A DNA stretch of 64,000 nucleotides from Paralithodes platypus (Eukaryota; Arthropoda; Malacostraca; Decapoda; Lithodidae), in contig CM064552.1 of assembly GCA_032716605.1 (NCBI GenBank), positions 16,032,502-16,096,501 on the forward strand. Direction: 5' to 3'. The notes beneath the pieces are model-generated. The model worked only from the letters and a program-made list of their open reading frames with translations, was not told the DNA's origin and searched no databases. The position numbers were made by a program, and so were the translations under genes. Of the stretch, positions 63,587 to 64,000 are shown piece by piece; position 1 is the first letter of the stretch, and each line of letters opens with the position of its first letter.

Positions 63587-63972
63587 AGGTAGATGGGTCT
63601 TTTTTTCTAGACCCCCTTCTCCTTCATGTTTAGCCCCATTAGTTTTCAAATTGTATGATGTTCGCCCCATTAGTTTGTCGATATTAAGACCTTTCGCCCC
63701 ATTTATTTGTCAATATTAAGACCTTTCGTGCTATTAGGTGTCGATTTGTTCCCTGGCGAACGATAGTGAGCTTGTAATTTTGGAAGAACCGGCCGGTTTT
63801 CGGTACTCATTAATCCAAAAGGGGGCTCTAATGGATGTTTCTCATAAGTTTGACGGAAGTCTAGGGAGGAAAAAAAAAAAAAAAAAAAAAAAATACATAT
63901 ATACTGGTACATATATATACAGTATATGAAATCATCGACCAAAAAAACAACACACACAAAATTACCCCTTAA
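63583..63972 (+). mobile_element. Family B TTAA element
   Basis: TTAAAGGTAGATGGGTC to AAATTACCCCTTAA, 390 bp. CTAGACCCCCTTCTCCTTCA, three AAGACCTTTCG sub-repeats, CCTGGCGAACGATAGTGAGC, and a poly-A run at 63,870-63,892 after GTCTAGGGAGG. In direct tandem with the preceding copy. Confidence 0.85.
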
Positions 63973-64000
63973 GCCTACTGGGCCAATAAACACTTTCAAC

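Noticed and set aside
1..64000. A piggyBac or other DNA transposase gene that could move families A-C
   Set aside because: I saw no DDD/DDE-type protein pattern in any frame, so any transposase must be encoded elsewhere.
1..64000. Viral or toxin genes
   Set aside because: None recognised. All polymerase-like sequence belongs to non-LTR retrotransposons with no capsid, envelope or LTR features.

Overview
This window is repeat-rich, non-coding DNA from an animal, most likely an arthropod and plausibly a decapod crustacean. The arthropod call rests on an interstitial tract of CCTAA (the arthropod telomere repeat TTAGG) near 2,970-3,016. Several other features fit: non-LTR retrotransposons of the CR1 and RTE types, very dense dinucleotide microsatellites and minisatellites, and many short TTAA-flanked inverted-repeat elements. 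There are no bacterial operons, no ribosome binding sites and no complete host gene. The species call is inference; the repeat content is read directly.

Retrotransposons supply almost all real coding sequence. A CR1-like LINE occupies 4,391-7,732. It has an intact 959-residue endonuclease/reverse transcriptase ORF2 and, upstream, the last ~50 codons of an ORF1 ending in what looks like the catalytic Asp-x-x-His block of an SGNH esterase. Two near-identical 5'-truncated copies lie at 11,006-13,049 and 34,228-36,006, each with one nonsense change. A diverged minus-strand 3' end of the same family lies at 17,132-17,530. An RTE-like element on the minus strand (44,560-46,063) keeps an open RT frame, a TAGA-repeat tail and a 15-bp target-site duplication. 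Remnants of other LINEs lie at 22,004-22,234 and as an inverted pair at 47,200-47,640 and 47,917-48,150.

The second major component is three families of short, TTAA-flanked, non-autonomous elements. Family A is a ~380-bp foldback with TTAAGGGGG ends (6 copies). Family B is ~360 bp and shares a GCGAGCGATAGCGAGC core with A (about 14 copies or pieces). Family C is a ~210-bp near-palindrome with TTAACCC ends (about 13 copies or pieces). At seven places two of these elements abut and share one TTAA. Further inverted-repeat MITE-like elements lie at 20,344, 22,965, 48,563, 55,705, 58,817 and 60,082. No transposase is visible in the window.

Tandem arrays make up the third component: a ~90-bp array around 3,750-7,990 that has been entered by both a family A element and the LINE; minisatellites at 8,973-9,960; a 19-bp array at 14,226-15,187; a 114-bp array at 15,749-16,100; a ~5-kb array of 25-bp units at 32,731-39,430, split by LINE copy 3; and a 31-bp AT-rich array at 46,064-46,665. 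Two short stretches look like possible exons of a host gene because of their splice signals (24,958-24,989 plus; 53,444-53,536 minus). From about 49,800 to 62,300 the sequence is mostly AT-rich and unremarkable, as expected of intron or intergenic DNA.
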